Assembly: GCA_051879315.1 (NCBI GenBank)
Contig: JBJELW010000022.1
Coordinates: 1-37,824, forward strand
Direction: 5' to 3'
DNA length: 37,824 nt
Source: Roseburia_C sp051879315
Lineage (GTDB): Bacteria > Bacillota > Clostridia > Lachnospirales > Lachnospiraceae
A program made the translations under genes and the position numbers. This document shows, piece by piece, positions 16,835 through 24,166 of the stretch. The notes beneath the pieces were generated by a model. That model ran no database searches. It saw only the letters and a list, made by a program, of their open reading frames with translations, and was not told where the DNA came from. The stretch's first letter is position 1. Every line of letters starts with the position of its first letter.

Positions 16835-16901
16835 GAGGCAGGAATGTTTGTTTACAAGCATTCCTGCCTATGTCGCTGGAAATATGAGGAGGATTAGGAC
16901 T

Positions 16902-18146
16902 TTGGAAAAGAAAAACAATTTCAAAAAGTTTCTCCTGCTGTGGGCAGGGGAATTTGTCTCCGGAATAGGCGGAGGACTTACCAGCTTTGGACTGGGAGTT
17001 TATGTGTTTGATCAGACAAAAAGTGCGGCAGCCATGGCGCTGGTTACGCTATTGGCATTTTTGCCTACGGTACTATTCAGTGTGCCTGCAGGTGTTTTGG
17101 CGGATCGGTATGACAGAAGAACTCTGATGATGGTGGGAGACGGTTTTTCTGCCATCGGAATTTTGTATATTTTGTTTTGTCTTATGAGAGGAAAAGCCGG
17201 GCTGGTGGAAATTTGTATCGGTGTTACCATCAGTTCCGTTTTTTCGGCGTTACTGACTCCGGCCTACAATGCCACCATCACGGATCTTCTGGATCCGGAG
17301 GAATACTCCAAGGCCAGCGGAATTGTGAATCTGGCAGGGAGTGCCAGATATTTGATATCTCCCATTCTTGCGGGAGCACTTTTGGCAGTGTCAGATATTC
17401 GGTTGCTGTTGGTGATTGATATTTGTACCTTTTTCCTGACTGTAATCTGTACCGGTGTGGTGAGAAAAGGCTTGAAAGCAAAAGAAAACAAAGAGAAGGA
17501 ACCTTTCTTCAAATCTATGAAGATGGGTTGGAAAGCCATAACGGAAAAGAGGGGGGTTTTTCTACTTATTCTGATTTCAGCGCTGATCACCTGCTTTATG
17601 GGAGCATTTCAGATTTTGGCCGAGCCGCTGATTCTGGATTTCGCGGACAGCGCTACGCTGGGTGTGGGTGAAACGGTCTGCGCCAGCGGAATGCTGGTGT
17701 CCTGTTTGTTTCTGGGCGCAAAGGGAATCAAAAAGGGATTTGTTAAAGTTTTATCGATTTCCCTTGCGTTGGCTGGAATTGCCATGATTGTTTTTGGTCT
17801 AAAGGAGAATATTTATCTGATCTGTACTGCCGGATTTTTGTTTTTCGCCATGCTCCCCTTTGCCAACAACTGTCTGGACTATCTGGTGAGAATCAATATT
17901 GCAGAGGAATTGCAGGGCAGAGCCTGGGGGCTGATCGGTTTTTTATCCCAGATGGGATTCGTGGTAGCTTATGCCCTGTCGGGAATCCTGGCAGATGGGA
18001 TTGCGACCAAGTCCGGGCTGAGTGTAGGACGTGGCGCAGCAGTGGTGGTGATAATAGCGGGAGTGCTGCTGGTTTTGACAGCACCAAGTGTGTTTCTGAC
18101 AAAGTCTATTCGGGGGCTGGAGAAGGGAAATTCACAAAAGATATGA
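16902..18146 (+). CDS. MFS efflux transporter (DHA3/macrolide-efflux type)
   Basis: 414 residues with about twelve membrane helices. LLLWAGEFVSGIGGGLTSFG opens the protein, and VPAGVLADRYDRRTLMMVGD is the MFS loop 2-3 motif. The pattern is closest to DHA3-type drug exporters such as the macrolide efflux group; the substrate is not known. I chose the TTG at 16902, because GAGGAGG (16886-16892) lies 9 bp before it and the protein then starts MEKKNNFKKFLLLW as in relatives. Longer starts (16827, 16884) would encode part of the repeat array or overlap the ribosome site. Together with the MATE and ABC genes it makes this a cluster of three unrelated exporters. Confidence 0.88.
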   Translation: MEKKNNFKKFLLLWAGEFVSGIGGGLTSFGLGVYVFDQTKSAAAMALVTLLAFLPTVLFSVPAGVLADRYDRRTLMMVGDGFSAIGILYILFCLMRGKAGLVEICIGVTISSVFSALLTPAYNATITDLLDPEEYSKASGIVNLAGSARYLISPILAGALLAVSDIRLLLVIDICTFFLTVICTGVVRKGLKAKENKEKEPFFKSMKMGWKAITEKRGVFLLILISALITCFMGAFQILAEPLILDFADSATLGVGETVCASGMLVSCLFLGAKGIKKGFVKVLSISLALAGIAMIVFGLKENIYLICTAGFLFFAMLPFANNCLDYLVRINIAEELQGRAWGLIGFLSQMGFVVAYALSGILADGIATKSGLSVGRGAAVVVIIAGVLLVLTAPSVFLTKSIRGLEKGNSQKI

Positions 18147-18285
18147 TGAAATATGACGAACTGTCTGGTATAATTAACATATTGTTTCTATATGCGAACT
18201 ATTGAAACGAGGGAGTTTCCTGCTCGAAGAGTTAAGAAGATGGATATTCGGGGCATGGGAAATGTTTCGAAAAGCAGGTGTGAAT

Positions 18286-19074
18286 ATGTTAAAAAGAAAG
18301 TCACCATTTGAAAAAGAATTGGAAAAATTAGAAAAGCAGGAACGTTCATTTCTGGCTAAATATAGCGAAGAAACAGACAGCGGAATCAATCGCCTGCTGA
18401 AAGAGAAAGTGCCGGATAAATTGCAAAATACACTGGACAATGCCTTTGCGAAAGCCTTTTCTCTGATATTCCAAAAAGGCACAGGGATTATAGAGAAAAC
18501 ATATAAGAAGGAAAAAATGGAACAAAACTTTGACGTGAATGCATACGCTGCGGAACGTAAGAACACGAAAAAGGAATGGACGGCTTTTTCAAGACAGTCA
18601 AAGGGTTCTGCCAATCGAAATTTGATTATTACAAGTGCATCAGGGATTGGCTTAGGTATTCTTGGCATTGGTGTTCCGGATATTGTTCTATTCATTGGCA
18701 TACAGTTGAGGAGTATCTATGAAATCGCACTTCAGTATGGTTGCACCTATGAAGAAGAGCAGGAGCGTCGCTTCATACTTTTATTGATTCGTGGTGCTTT
18801 ATCCCACGGAACAGAGCAAAAAGAGATTGATGACGAAATCAATCATTTTATAGATACCGGTGCATTTGCTGATAAAAAAGAAATGGATTTATGTATTGCA
18901 GAAACATCTGCATGTCTATCCAAAGAACTTTTGTATATGAAGTTTTTGCAGGGGATTCCTCTGGTGGGTGCAATTGGGGGAGCGTTTGATGCCATTTACA
19001 TGAGGCGGATCAATAAGTATGCAGAATTAAAATATCGGAGAAGATTTTTATATAAAAGAAAACAGAATGAATAA
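18286..19074 (+). CDS. EcsC-family protein
   Basis: 262 residues from the ATG at 18286. A charged, coiled N-terminal region (KSPFEKELEKLEKQERSF) leads to a domain with SANRNLIITSASGIGLGILG, GVPDIVLFIGIQLRSIYEIA, and IPLVGAIGGAFDAIYMRRI, glycine-rich hydrophobic segments typical of EcsC-type proteins. The family is named for the third gene of the Bacillus ecs ABC operon; the molecular role is unknown, and many copies stand alone. GCAGGTG (about 18272-18278) precedes the chosen start. An earlier ATG at 18262 and TTG at 18202 are in frame but have poor ribosome sites. Confidence 0.78.
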   Translation: MLKRKSPFEKELEKLEKQERSFLAKYSEETDSGINRLLKEKVPDKLQNTLDNAFAKAFSLIFQKGTGIIEKTYKKEKMEQNFDVNAYAAERKNTKKEWTAFSRQSKGSANRNLIITSASGIGLGILGIGVPDIVLFIGIQLRSIYEIALQYGCTYEEEQERRFILLLIRGALSHGTEQKEIDDEINHFIDTGAFADKKEMDLCIAETSACLSKELLYMKFLQGIPLVGAIGGAFDAIYMRRINKYAELKYRRRFLYKRKQNE

Positions 19075-19140
19075 GATAGATCAAAATAGAACTGGGATGG
19101 CGTGATTTGTGAAATAATTGTGTTACAACATGCATATAAT

Positions 19141-19174
19141 TAAAAGAACCTTGAAGTGCCAGCCTCAAGGTTCT
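19141..19174 (-). terminator. Terminator of the small peptide mRNA
   Basis: AGAACCTTGA (19145-19154) pairs with TCAAGGTTCT (19165-19174) around a 10-nt loop. On the - strand the stem is followed by TTTTA. The loop contains the complement of AGTGCCAGC, which also forms the loop region of the small RNA terminator at 19464-19472. Confidence 0.85.
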
Positions 19175-19214
19175 AAAGTTCATTTCGGAGAACTACACCG
19201 TTAGGCTAGTGCTG

Positions 19215-19301
19215 TCATTCGTCTCCATCTAGCCATTTGCAAATGTAGTAGCCAACCACAGATGCCAATACGGAGATAAGAAAAGCAAGTATGTATTCCA
19301 C
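19215..19301 (-). CDS. 28-residue membrane peptide, candidate type I toxin
   Basis: GTG at 19301 to TGA at 19215 gives a 28-residue peptide: a short start (MEYILAF), one membrane helix (LISVLASVVGYYICKW), and an acidic end (LDGDE). The ribosome site AAGGAGGTGAT (19316-19306 on the - strand) matches the 16S anti-Shine-Dalgarno over 11 bases, so translation should be strong unless blocked. A promoter (19373-19345) and terminator (19174-19141) give an mRNA of about 195 nt. Size and layout resemble Fst/Ldr/TxpA-type toxins that damage the membrane. The neighbouring small RNA is antisense-like to its start region. No homology search was possible, and toxicity is inferred. Confidence 0.75.
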   Translation of the reverse strand: MEYILAFLISVLASVVGYYICKWLDGDE

Positions 19302-19344
19302 TAGAATCACCTCCTTCCTACTGGAAAGAGTCGACAGCAAAATG

Positions 19345-19373
19345 ATAATAACACGAAAGTACGTTTGAAGCAA
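19345..19373 (-). promoter_or_regulatory. Promoter of the peptide mRNA
   Basis: On the - strand, TTGCTT (19373-19368) and TATTAT (19350-19345) are separated by exactly 17 bp. Transcription would start near 19338. It is back-to-back with the small RNA promoter, whose -35 box lies 8 bp away. Confidence 0.6.
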
Positions 19374-19381
19374 TAATAGGG

Positions 19382-19410
19382 TTGATTTTTGAGGGAAAAG
19401 AGTGTATTAT
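19382..19410 (+). promoter_or_regulatory. Promoter of the antisense-like small RNA
   Basis: TTGATT (19382-19387) and TATTAT (19405-19410) with a 17-bp spacer. The start site would be near 19417, about 65 nt before the terminator. Confidence 0.65.
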
Positions 19411-19416
19411 GGACGT

Positions 19417-19485
19417 AGCTAAGGAAAGCGAGTATATGTCCACTAGGACATAAAGAGACCTAGAGTGCCAGCTCTAGGTTTTTTT
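19417..19485 (+). ncRNA. Small RNA, candidate antitoxin of the membrane peptide
   Basis: A predicted RNA of about 68 nt between the promoter at 19382-19410 and a perfect terminator. Bases 19420-19446 match the + strand at 19277-19304, which is the complement of the peptide mRNA from just before its GTG through the first codons, at 23 of 28 positions with one gap. Three of four substitutions still allow G-U pairing with the mRNA. Its terminator loop region AGTGCCAGC (19464-19472) is complementary to the loop of the peptide mRNA terminator, allowing a kissing contact. There is no good open frame in it. Confidence 0.72.
19458..19485 (+). terminator. Terminator of the small RNA
   Basis: ACCTAGAG (19458-19465) pairs perfectly with CTCTAGGT (19472-19479) around loop TGCCAG, followed by seven or more T. 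Confidence 0.93.
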
Positions 19486-19489
19486 ATTC

Positions 19490-19627
19490 TTGTTAGTCAA
19501 TGAACTCACAAGTAGAATGAAAAGTGATGGGTATACAGTTGTCAGTGGCCCAAGGACCACCGGTGACGGATACTATGAAAGCTGTATTGTTGCAATTGAG
19601 GAAAATCAGATTGAAATTACGGAGTAA
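19490..19627 (+). pseudogene. C-terminal fragment of a VOC/glyoxalase-family gene
   Basis: From about 19490 the frame reads NELTSRMKSDGYTVVSGPR, then TTGDGYYESCIVAIEENQIE, ending ITE at TAA 19625-19627. This is the usual last 40 residues of a VOC (glyoxalase/bleomycin resistance) protein, with the metal-ligand Glu near the end. There is no start codon and the rest of the gene is missing. The fragment begins at once after the small RNA terminator, so the gene was cut at that junction. Confidence 0.65.
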
Positions 19628-19636
19628 CATAAAAAA

Positions 19637-20155
19637 ATGAGATTAGAGACAGAAAGGCTTGTACTAAGAAATTTTGAAGAAAACGATTATGATGATCTTT
19701 TTGAATTTCTTTCACAGAGAAAAGATGATGAGTTTGAAGCCTACCCGGATATTACATATGAAAATGGGCGAGAGCATCTTGCATACAGAGTTGGTAGCGA
19801 TGAATTTTTTGCCATTGAGTTAAGAGAGACGGGAAAGGTTATAGGGAATATTTACTTTGGAAAACGGGATTTTGAAGCAAAGGAATTAGGATATATCGTA
19901 AATAAGAACTATCAGAGAAAAGGATATGCCAAAGAAGCAATCACAGAAGTTTTAAAAGGGGCGTTTGATTCAGGCGTGCACAGGGTCTATGCAGAATGTG
20001 CACCTGAGAATGAAGGCTCTTGGAAACTCTTGGAAAGTCTGGGCTTTGAGAGAGAAGCATTCTTCAAGAAGAACGTATATTTCAAAAAGGATGAATGTGG
20101 AAAACCTATGTGGCAGGACACCTATGTATACAGCTTATTATCAAATAATGAGTAG
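19637..20155 (+). CDS. GNAT acetyltransferase, RimJ/RimL type
   Basis: 172 residues. It starts with the RimJ/L-type MRLETERLVLRNFEENDYDD and has the acetyl-CoA loop in NKNYQRKGYAKEAI, then AECAPENEGSWKLLESLGFE, the usual motif A and B region. Such enzymes acetylate protein N-termini or small amines, including some drugs; the substrate is not known. The ribosome site (CGGAG, 19620-19624) lies within the end of the VOC fragment, suggesting that the two once formed an operon. Confidence 0.9.
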   Translation: MRLETERLVLRNFEENDYDDLFEFLSQRKDDEFEAYPDITYENGREHLAYRVGSDEFFAIELRETGKVIGNIYFGKRDFEAKELGYIVNKNYQRKGYAKEAITEVLKGAFDSGVHRVYAECAPENEGSWKLLESLGFEREAFFKKNVYFKKDECGKPMWQDTYVYSLLSNNE

Positions 20156-20273
20156 AATAAGGTGGGGTATGGGAAATGGTCAGAAATAAGAGCTTTCGAG
20201 TACCTGTCATTGACAAATTCACAATTAGGCCTATATAATTTTTGTGGGAAAATAACTTAAGAGGAGTAGAAAA

Positions 20274-20852
20274 ATGAAGAAATTTAGTTTCAAGTTTATG
20301 TCAATGGAATTTTTGATTCTATTAGTAATTTCGATTGTTGTCGGTTTGGGATTTTCGCTAACATCAGGATTTACATTTAACGGAATGTTTTTGATCGCAA
20401 TTCTGGCATTTATTTTTGCAAATTGTCTTTACTGGCCATTTATCGGTCTGATTATAACAGATAAGATGGTTACAAAGACTATCAAGAAAAAGGCACATGA
20501 AAATGGTTTTGATAAGTATGCTTCTTTCTCCACTGACACGGAAATTCTTCTTATTGATGTGGAAAATGGAAGGATGGCATATGTAGCGAATCACAACCCA
20601 AACGAGTTTCAGATAGTTAATCCGGCAAATATTACAGAAGAGGAGACCGGATATGTAAAATGTCCCTTTGGTGGAACTAATTTTGTATATTTCTCATTTA
20701 AATATTGTGGAAAGAAAAAGAAAATCGGAACATTCCGATCAAGAAATCCGTATTTGTTAAAATCCGCAGAAGTACTTGAGGCTATGTCTAAAGCAGATTA
20801 CTACTGCGAAGCAATTAAGGCTTCAAGAGCCAAAGCATTAGCAGGAGAATAG
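20274..20852 (+). CDS. Two-helix membrane protein, unknown
   Basis: 192 residues. Two membrane helices (about 11-31 and 36-60) are followed by a basic cytoplasmic stretch (KTIKKKAHENGFDKYASF) and a beta-rich soluble domain with VENGRMAYVANHNPNEFQIV. The domain pattern may be a PH-like or DUF-type cytosolic fold, but no family is recognised with confidence. It begins behind AGAGGAG and is separated by 4 bp from the next gene, so the two are co-transcribed. Confidence 0.75.
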   Translation: MKKFSFKFMSMEFLILLVISIVVGLGFSLTSGFTFNGMFLIAILAFIFANCLYWPFIGLIITDKMVTKTIKKKAHENGFDKYASFSTDTEILLIDVENGRMAYVANHNPNEFQIVNPANITEEETGYVKCPFGGTNFVYFSFKYCGKKKKIGTFRSRNPYLLKSAEVLEAMSKADYYCEAIKASRAKALAGE

Positions 20853-20856
20853 TTTT

Positions 20857-21225
20857 ATGTGGAAGATTTTAAATTGGATCATATATTTTTTTACAAGGCT
20901 TATTAATACCGAGACGATGAAATGTAAGAAATGTAAAGGAACGATGACTTCTTCCCAATCATACCTGTATCTGATTCCTGCTTATTTTGATGATAATCAT
21001 GTAGAGAATGCAGAATATTATTTGAACAACGCTATTCCAATAGAAAAAGAAGAAGAGATCCCCACAGGACGCAGGGCCTGCTATTTTAATGTATTTCAGT
21101 GTGACGGTTGTTCCAATCGCTTAATTAGCGTAGTGGATTTTTTAAAGGTTAAAGATCAAAAGGTAATTAAAGGCGGAGATGTTTACCCTTATGAGAAGTT
21201 TAATTCCATGTTGTGTGATAGATAA
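20857..21225 (+). CDS. Small protein with two CxxC pairs, unknown
   Basis: 122 residues. A hydrophobic N-terminus (WKILNWIIYFFTRLI) is followed by MKCKKCKGTM and later FQCDGCSNRLI, two CxxC knuckles that probably bind zinc. The start lies 4 bp after the previous stop with AGGAG inside the end of that gene. The next gene, the hybrid kinase, begins 21 bp downstream. Function unknown; partner to the protein before it is likely. Confidence 0.72.
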   Translation: MWKILNWIIYFFTRLINTETMKCKKCKGTMTSSQSYLYLIPAYFDDNHVENAEYYLNNAIPIEKEEEIPTGRRACYFNVFQCDGCSNRLISVVDFLKVKDQKVIKGGDVYPYEKFNSMLCDR

Positions 21226-21246
21226 AAGAAGTACATAGGAGATAAA

Positions 21247-24027
21247 ATGATAAAATTACAGATTGGCTGCATGATTATCATTATATTTATCGCAGCTGTA
21301 TATTTTAAAGTGAAAAGAGTGAAGTCATATTCACACATTATTTTCTCATTATCTTTGTTAACCTGTATATTTAACCTTCTGTTTGATATGGTCACTGTTT
21401 ACACGGTCAATCATCTTGATCGTGTGCCTTTGATGATAAATCGGATTGTACATAATCTGTTTCTGGGCAGTTTGATTATGGAATTGTTTCTGTTTTATCT
21501 GTATAGCGTTGTATTGATCTATGGAGATAAAACGAATAAAAAGAGGCTGTGGCTTGCGGCAGTGCCGGTTTGGATTGCATGGTTGGGATTGATTACGCTT
21601 CCGATGGAATATGTTGAGACTGCAAAGGGAAATTATTCATGGGGACCGGCGGTATTGACGGTTCATGGAATTGCTGCATTTTATATTTTCTGCATTGTAG
21701 CGAAAATCCTGCGACACCGAAACGAAATTAATCCTAAGAAAAGATATGTTATCATGCTTGCATTTTCTGTACAAATAATGGTTCTTGTATATCAGTCCAT
21801 ATATCCGACGGCACTTATTAGCAGCATGGCAATCACATTGATTAATCTGGCATTTTTCCTAACTGTGGAGAGTCCTGATGTTCTTCTGATGGAAAGATTA
21901 CGGGTGGAGAAGGAGCGTGCGGATGAGGCAAATGAGGCAAAATCATTATTTTTGTCAAATATGTCTCATGAGATTAGAACTCCGATGAATGCAATTGTTG
22001 GAATGACAGATATTCTTTTGAGAGAAGATGTTCCTGTGGGAATGAGGGAATATCTGTACAATATTAAAAATTCGGGCGATGCGCTGCTTACAATAATCAA
22101 TGATATATTGGATTTTTCCAAGATTGAATCCGGAAAACTGGAGATCGTGGAGGAAAAGTATGAGCCCATGTCCATGCTTCACGACCTTTCCATGATCTTT
22201 TTGAACCGTATAGGGGCAAAACCGGTGGAACTTTTGTATGATGTTACTTCAGATTTGCCGGCTCAGTTGTACGGAGACAGTCAGCGTCTGCGACAGGTAA
22301 TCATCAATCTTGTGAACAATGCGATTAAATTTACGGAAAGAGGATATGTGCGTCTGAGGGTGGAGGTTGAGACCATCGGGAAAAATGAGCTGAAGTTATT
22401 CTTTTCGGTGGAAGATACAGGTCAGGGAATCAGAGAAGAGGATATTGGTAAGCTGTTTGCTTCCTTCCAACAGGTTGATGCAAAGAAAAATTATAAGAAA
22501 GAGGGAACAGGGCTTGGACTTGCAATATCAAAGCAGCTGGTGGAACTGATGCAGGGAGAAATAAATGTGGAAAGTACTTACGGAGAAGGAAGTATTTTTT
22601 CATTTTATATCATACAAAAAATTGTGGACGCAACACCTGCTATAAGCATAAAACGAACTCTTGAGAACACATTTCGGATTGAAAATAGAATTACAAGCCC
22701 CGCAGCAAGAGAACAATTAATGAAGTTGGCGGATGAGTATGGGATAGAATGTGTTGCCATGGACGATTCCGCTGAAAGAACAGTCGATTATGTAATTACA
22801 GATAATATGGATCGTATAACAGGCACGGAAAGTGCAAAAGTATGTGTACTACAGAATCCGATGCTGGAGAATATATCTAACAGGAGTGTAATTGTCATCA
22901 ATAAGCCGCTATACAGCTTAAATTTTTGTCAGCTTATTAATGAGGAGGAGCAGGTATTTGTCAGAAATTCAACGGAAAAACAAAAATTTATAGCGCCCCA
23001 GGCACAGATTCTTGTGGTGGATGACAACGAAATAAATTTAAAGGTGGCAAGAGGGTTGCTGGCTCCGTATCAGATGCATATTGATTCAGCTGAGAATGGA
23101 GAAAAGGCCGTGCAAATGGTAAAGGAAAAGCATTATGATATTGTATTTATGGACCATATGATGCCGGTTATGGATGGCATTGAGGCCACAATACAGATAA
23201 GAATGCTGGAGGATGATTATTACCAGAAGCTTCCGATTATTGCGTTGTCTGCAAATGCAACTTCAGACGCAAAAGATATGTTTTTAAAAGCAGGTATGAA
23301 CGATTTTATTGCAAAGCCAATTCGTGAAAAGGAGCTTGAAGCCTGCGTGAGGGAGTGGCTGCCGAAAGAACTTCAGATTGTGTCTGAAAAAGCAGTTGAT
23401 AAAAAAACTGAAACAGAAGAACATGAAATAGAAGGACATGAAACAGAAGGACTTGAAATAGAAGGACTTGATCTGGAAGAAGGCATCAAAAATTGTGGCT
23501 CCACGGAACTCCTGATGGAACTCATAGGAGATTTTTATACGATGATTGATAGTAAAAGTGCCAGGTTGGAGCAGTATTTTGAGGAAGGAAAGCTTCGGGA
23601 TTATACGATAGAAGTACACGCCCTCAAAAATAATGCAAGAATGATTGGTGCAACTGAGTTATCGCAGCAGTTTTACCGGATGGAGCAGTTTGGAAATGAA
23701 GGCAAACAGCAGGAAATCGGACAGGAACTGCCACAACTTCTGAAATTTTATAGAAGTTATAAGGATAAGCTTTCGGAATTTGCAAGACCAACGCAGGAAA
23801 ATAAGGTACATGTTTCAGGAGAGCAAATAAAACAGACTCTGGTTCGTCTGCATGATGCGGTGGACAGCTTTGATCTTGATGAAGCAGATGATGCCATGAA
23901 GGAACTTGATTCTTATGAGCTCCCGGAGGAATTAAAGCCCATGGCTGAACAGCTGCGCATATATGTAACAGATGTGGAGATGGAGAGTATAATGGAGCTT
24001 ACACAGAAGATGTGCCAATTATGTTAG
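21247..24027 (+). CDS. Hybrid histidine kinase with receiver and Hpt domains
   Basis: 926 residues. About seven hydrophobic segments fill residues 1-207, a 7TM-type membrane sensor. A short coiled linker leads to HisKA with LSNMSHEIRTPMNAI (His241), HATPase_c with NLVNNAIKFT, VEDTGQGI and GTGLGLAIS, then a region with no phosphoacceptor, a receiver domain with VVDDNEINLKVARG and FMDHMMPVMDG (Asp636), and a C-terminal Hpt domain with VHALKNNARMIGA (His791). All four phosphorelay sites are present in one chain. Between receiver and Hpt lies an acidic linker with four five-residue repeats of the form (H/L)E(I/T)EG. The next gene is a receiver-only protein, the likely final acceptor. Confidence 0.94.
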   Translation: MIKLQIGCMIIIIFIAAVYFKVKRVKSYSHIIFSLSLLTCIFNLLFDMVTVYTVNHLDRVPLMINRIVHNLFLGSLIMELFLFYLYSVVLIYGDKTNKKRLWLAAVPVWIAWLGLITLPMEYVETAKGNYSWGPAVLTVHGIAAFYIFCIVAKILRHRNEINPKKRYVIMLAFSVQIMVLVYQSIYPTALISSMAITLINLAFFLTVESPDVLLMERLRVEKERADEANEAKSLFLSNMSHEIRTPMNAIVGMTDILLREDVPVGMREYLYNIKNSGDALLTIINDILDFSKIESGKLEIVEEKYEPMSMLHDLSMIFLNRIGAKPVELLYDVTSDLPAQLYGDSQRLRQVIINLVNNAIKFTERGYVRLRVEVETIGKNELKLFFSVEDTGQGIREEDIGKLFASFQQVDAKKNYKKEGTGLGLAISKQLVELMQGEINVESTYGEGSIFSFYIIQKIVDATPAISIKRTLENTFRIENRITSPAAREQLMKLADEYGIECVAMDDSAERTVDYVITDNMDRITGTESAKVCVLQNPMLENISNRSVIVINKPLYSLNFCQLINEEEQVFVRNSTEKQKFIAPQAQILVVDDNEINLKVARGLLAPYQMHIDSAENGEKAVQMVKEKHYDIVFMDHMMPVMDGIEATIQIRMLEDDYYQKLPIIALSANATSDAKDMFLKAGMNDFIAKPIREKELEACVREWLPKELQIVSEKAVDKKTETEEHEIEGHETEGLEIEGLDLEEGIKNCGSTELLMELIGDFYTMIDSKSARLEQYFEEGKLRDYTIEVHALKNNARMIGATELSQQFYRMEQFGNEGKQQEIGQELPQLLKFYRSYKDKLSEFARPTQENKVHVSGEQIKQTLVRLHDAVDSFDLDEADDAMKELDSYELPEELKPMAEQLRIYVTDVEMESIMELTQKMCQLC

Positions 24028-24068
24028 GTATTTGTGAAATAGTGTAAAGTCAAATATGAAAAATGAAT

Positions 24069-24147
24069 CGGCACCAGGTTTTGTGCCCAAAGCAGCGCGA
24101 AGCGACCTTTGGGGCGTATCCGTCACCTGCGGTGACACCTCGTGCCA
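24069..24147. repeat. Composite palindromic element
   Basis: GGCACCAGG (24070-24078) pairs with CCTCGTGCC (24138-24146) with one mismatch, and GTCACC (24122-24127) with GGTGAC (24131-24136). Nested inside is a copy of the 34-bp family (24085-24115, arms CCCAAAG and CTTTGGG). The outer element recurs at 30551-30591 without the nested copy. Confidence 0.75.
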
Positions 24148-24166
24148 AAAAAAGAGGGGAAAACAG

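Noticed and set aside
16827..16901. MFS protein starting at 16827
   Set aside because: The extra residues derive from the end of the repeat array; the TTG at 16902 has the best ribosome site.
18202..18285. EcsC-like protein starting at TTG 18202
   Set aside because: No ribosome site, and the extra segment does not resemble the family; 18286 is preferred.
24056..24166. Start of the two-receiver protein at 24056
   Set aside because: The extra residues come entirely from repeat elements; AGAGGGG supports 24167.
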